Positions 63,874-64,000 of a stretch of 64,000 bases of DNA are shown in pieces. Where the stretch lies: NCBI RefSeq assembly GCF_005280275.1, contig NZ_CP040021.1:1079001-1143000 (forward strand). Direction: 5' to 3'. The notes under the pieces are model-generated. The model saw nothing but the letters and a program-made list of their open reading frames with translations. It was not told the origin of the DNA and did not search any database. The position numbers were made by a program, and so were the translations under genes. Each line of letters starts with the position of its first letter. Position 1 is the stretch's first letter. Source of the DNA: Salinivibrio kushneri (lineage in GTDB: Bacteria; Pseudomonadota; Gammaproteobacteria; Enterobacterales; Vibrionaceae).

Positions 63874-64000
63874 ATGAATCTAACCCAAATTGATGCGTTT
63901 TGTGCAGTCGCAGAGACTGGCTCAGTGTCTGAAGCTGCACGTCAGCTGGATGTGAATCGTTCACGATTGAGTATGGCGATTAAAGCGCTCGAGCAATCAC
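63874..64000 (+). CDS. LysR family transcriptional regulator, N-terminal part (runs off the window)
   Basis: Only the first 42 codons are visible: MNLTQIDAFCAVAETGSVSE then AARQLDVNRSRLSMAIKALE. This is the LysR helix-turn-helix (Phe-x-x-Val-x-x-x-Gly-Ser-x-x-x-Ala-Ala). GAGGAGG lies eight bases before the ATG. The target and effector cannot be known from this part. Confidence 0.88.
   Translation, partial: MNLTQIDAFCAVAETGSVSEAARQLDVNRSRLSMAIKALEQS

Overview
The window reads as the chromosome of a marine or halophilic gamma-proteobacterium of the Vibrionaceae. The genus Salinivibrio is my best guess, but that is an inference. The evidence is a FabV-type enoyl-ACP reductase, a trpC(F) fusion, a Vibrio-type IntIA integron integrase with VCR-like attC repeats, and the gene order trp - rnm - yciO - rluB - (insert) - yciK - sohB - topA, which parallels the E. 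coli trp/topA neighbourhood. yciA, yciB and clsA lie on the other side of trp, as in enterobacteria.

Layout. 1-2800: the 3' end of fadE, fabV and a tRNA-Ser(UGA). 2949-10900: a chromosomal integron. Its integrase gene reads leftwards under a perfect LexA box, then attI, then about nine cassettes separated by attC sites of several types. Cassette genes include two VOC-type proteins (one may lie outside the array), an Mrr-like nuclease, a zinc-ribbon protein, HigBA, a collapsed BrnT/BrnA pair, a reversed ParE remnant, a PhzF-like protein and a GNAT acetyltransferase. The third attC is split by an IS110-family (IS1111-group) element whose 3' non-coding end could encode a guide RNA. 10900-14540: small accessory genes (VOC-like, GNAT, ASCH, GFA, SDR) and a YoeB remnant, with no clear attC sites. 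14543-21650: a 2OG-Fe(II) oxygenase and a GAF-PAS-GGDEF cyclase, followed by a 4-kb AT-rich insert (second diguanylate cyclase, broken ISAs1 element, IS5 remnant) flanked by two copies of a ~140-bp sequence.

21700-28980: yciA, yciB, an NSS-type Na+ symporter, clsA, and a periplasmic molybdopterin-domain-like protein next to a third GGDEF protein. 28993-37200: a complete tryptophan operon on the minus strand. From promoter/operator it runs: leader peptide with a Trp-Trp pair, attenuator, DAHP synthase (type I-beta), trpE, trpG, trpD, trpCF, trpB, trpA. trpD carries a frameshift in this sequence. 37402-49684: housekeeping genes (RNase AM, yciO, rluB, yciK, sohB, topA, radical-SAM yhcC), with a Fur-box-associated AraC regulator and TonB-dependent siderophore receptor inserted between rluB and yciK.

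49671-62261: an RND efflux pump with its adaptor, a chitoporin-like outer-membrane porin behind a long AT-rich leader, ilvD flanked by a duplicated 42-bp piece of the next gene, a MocR regulator, and a divergent cyanide-insensitive bd-type oxidase operon (cioAB plus a 44-aa DUF2474-like gene). 62412-64000: DUF805 and GrpB proteins, a tRNA-Leu(UAA) and the start of a LysR regulator.

The most interesting points are the IS1111-attC junction with a possible guide-RNA hairpin, the mixed attC types in the array, the two segments bounded by imperfect direct repeats (4 kb around 17.1-21.1 kb, and 2 kb around ilvD), the long trp leader peptide, and the trpD frameshift.
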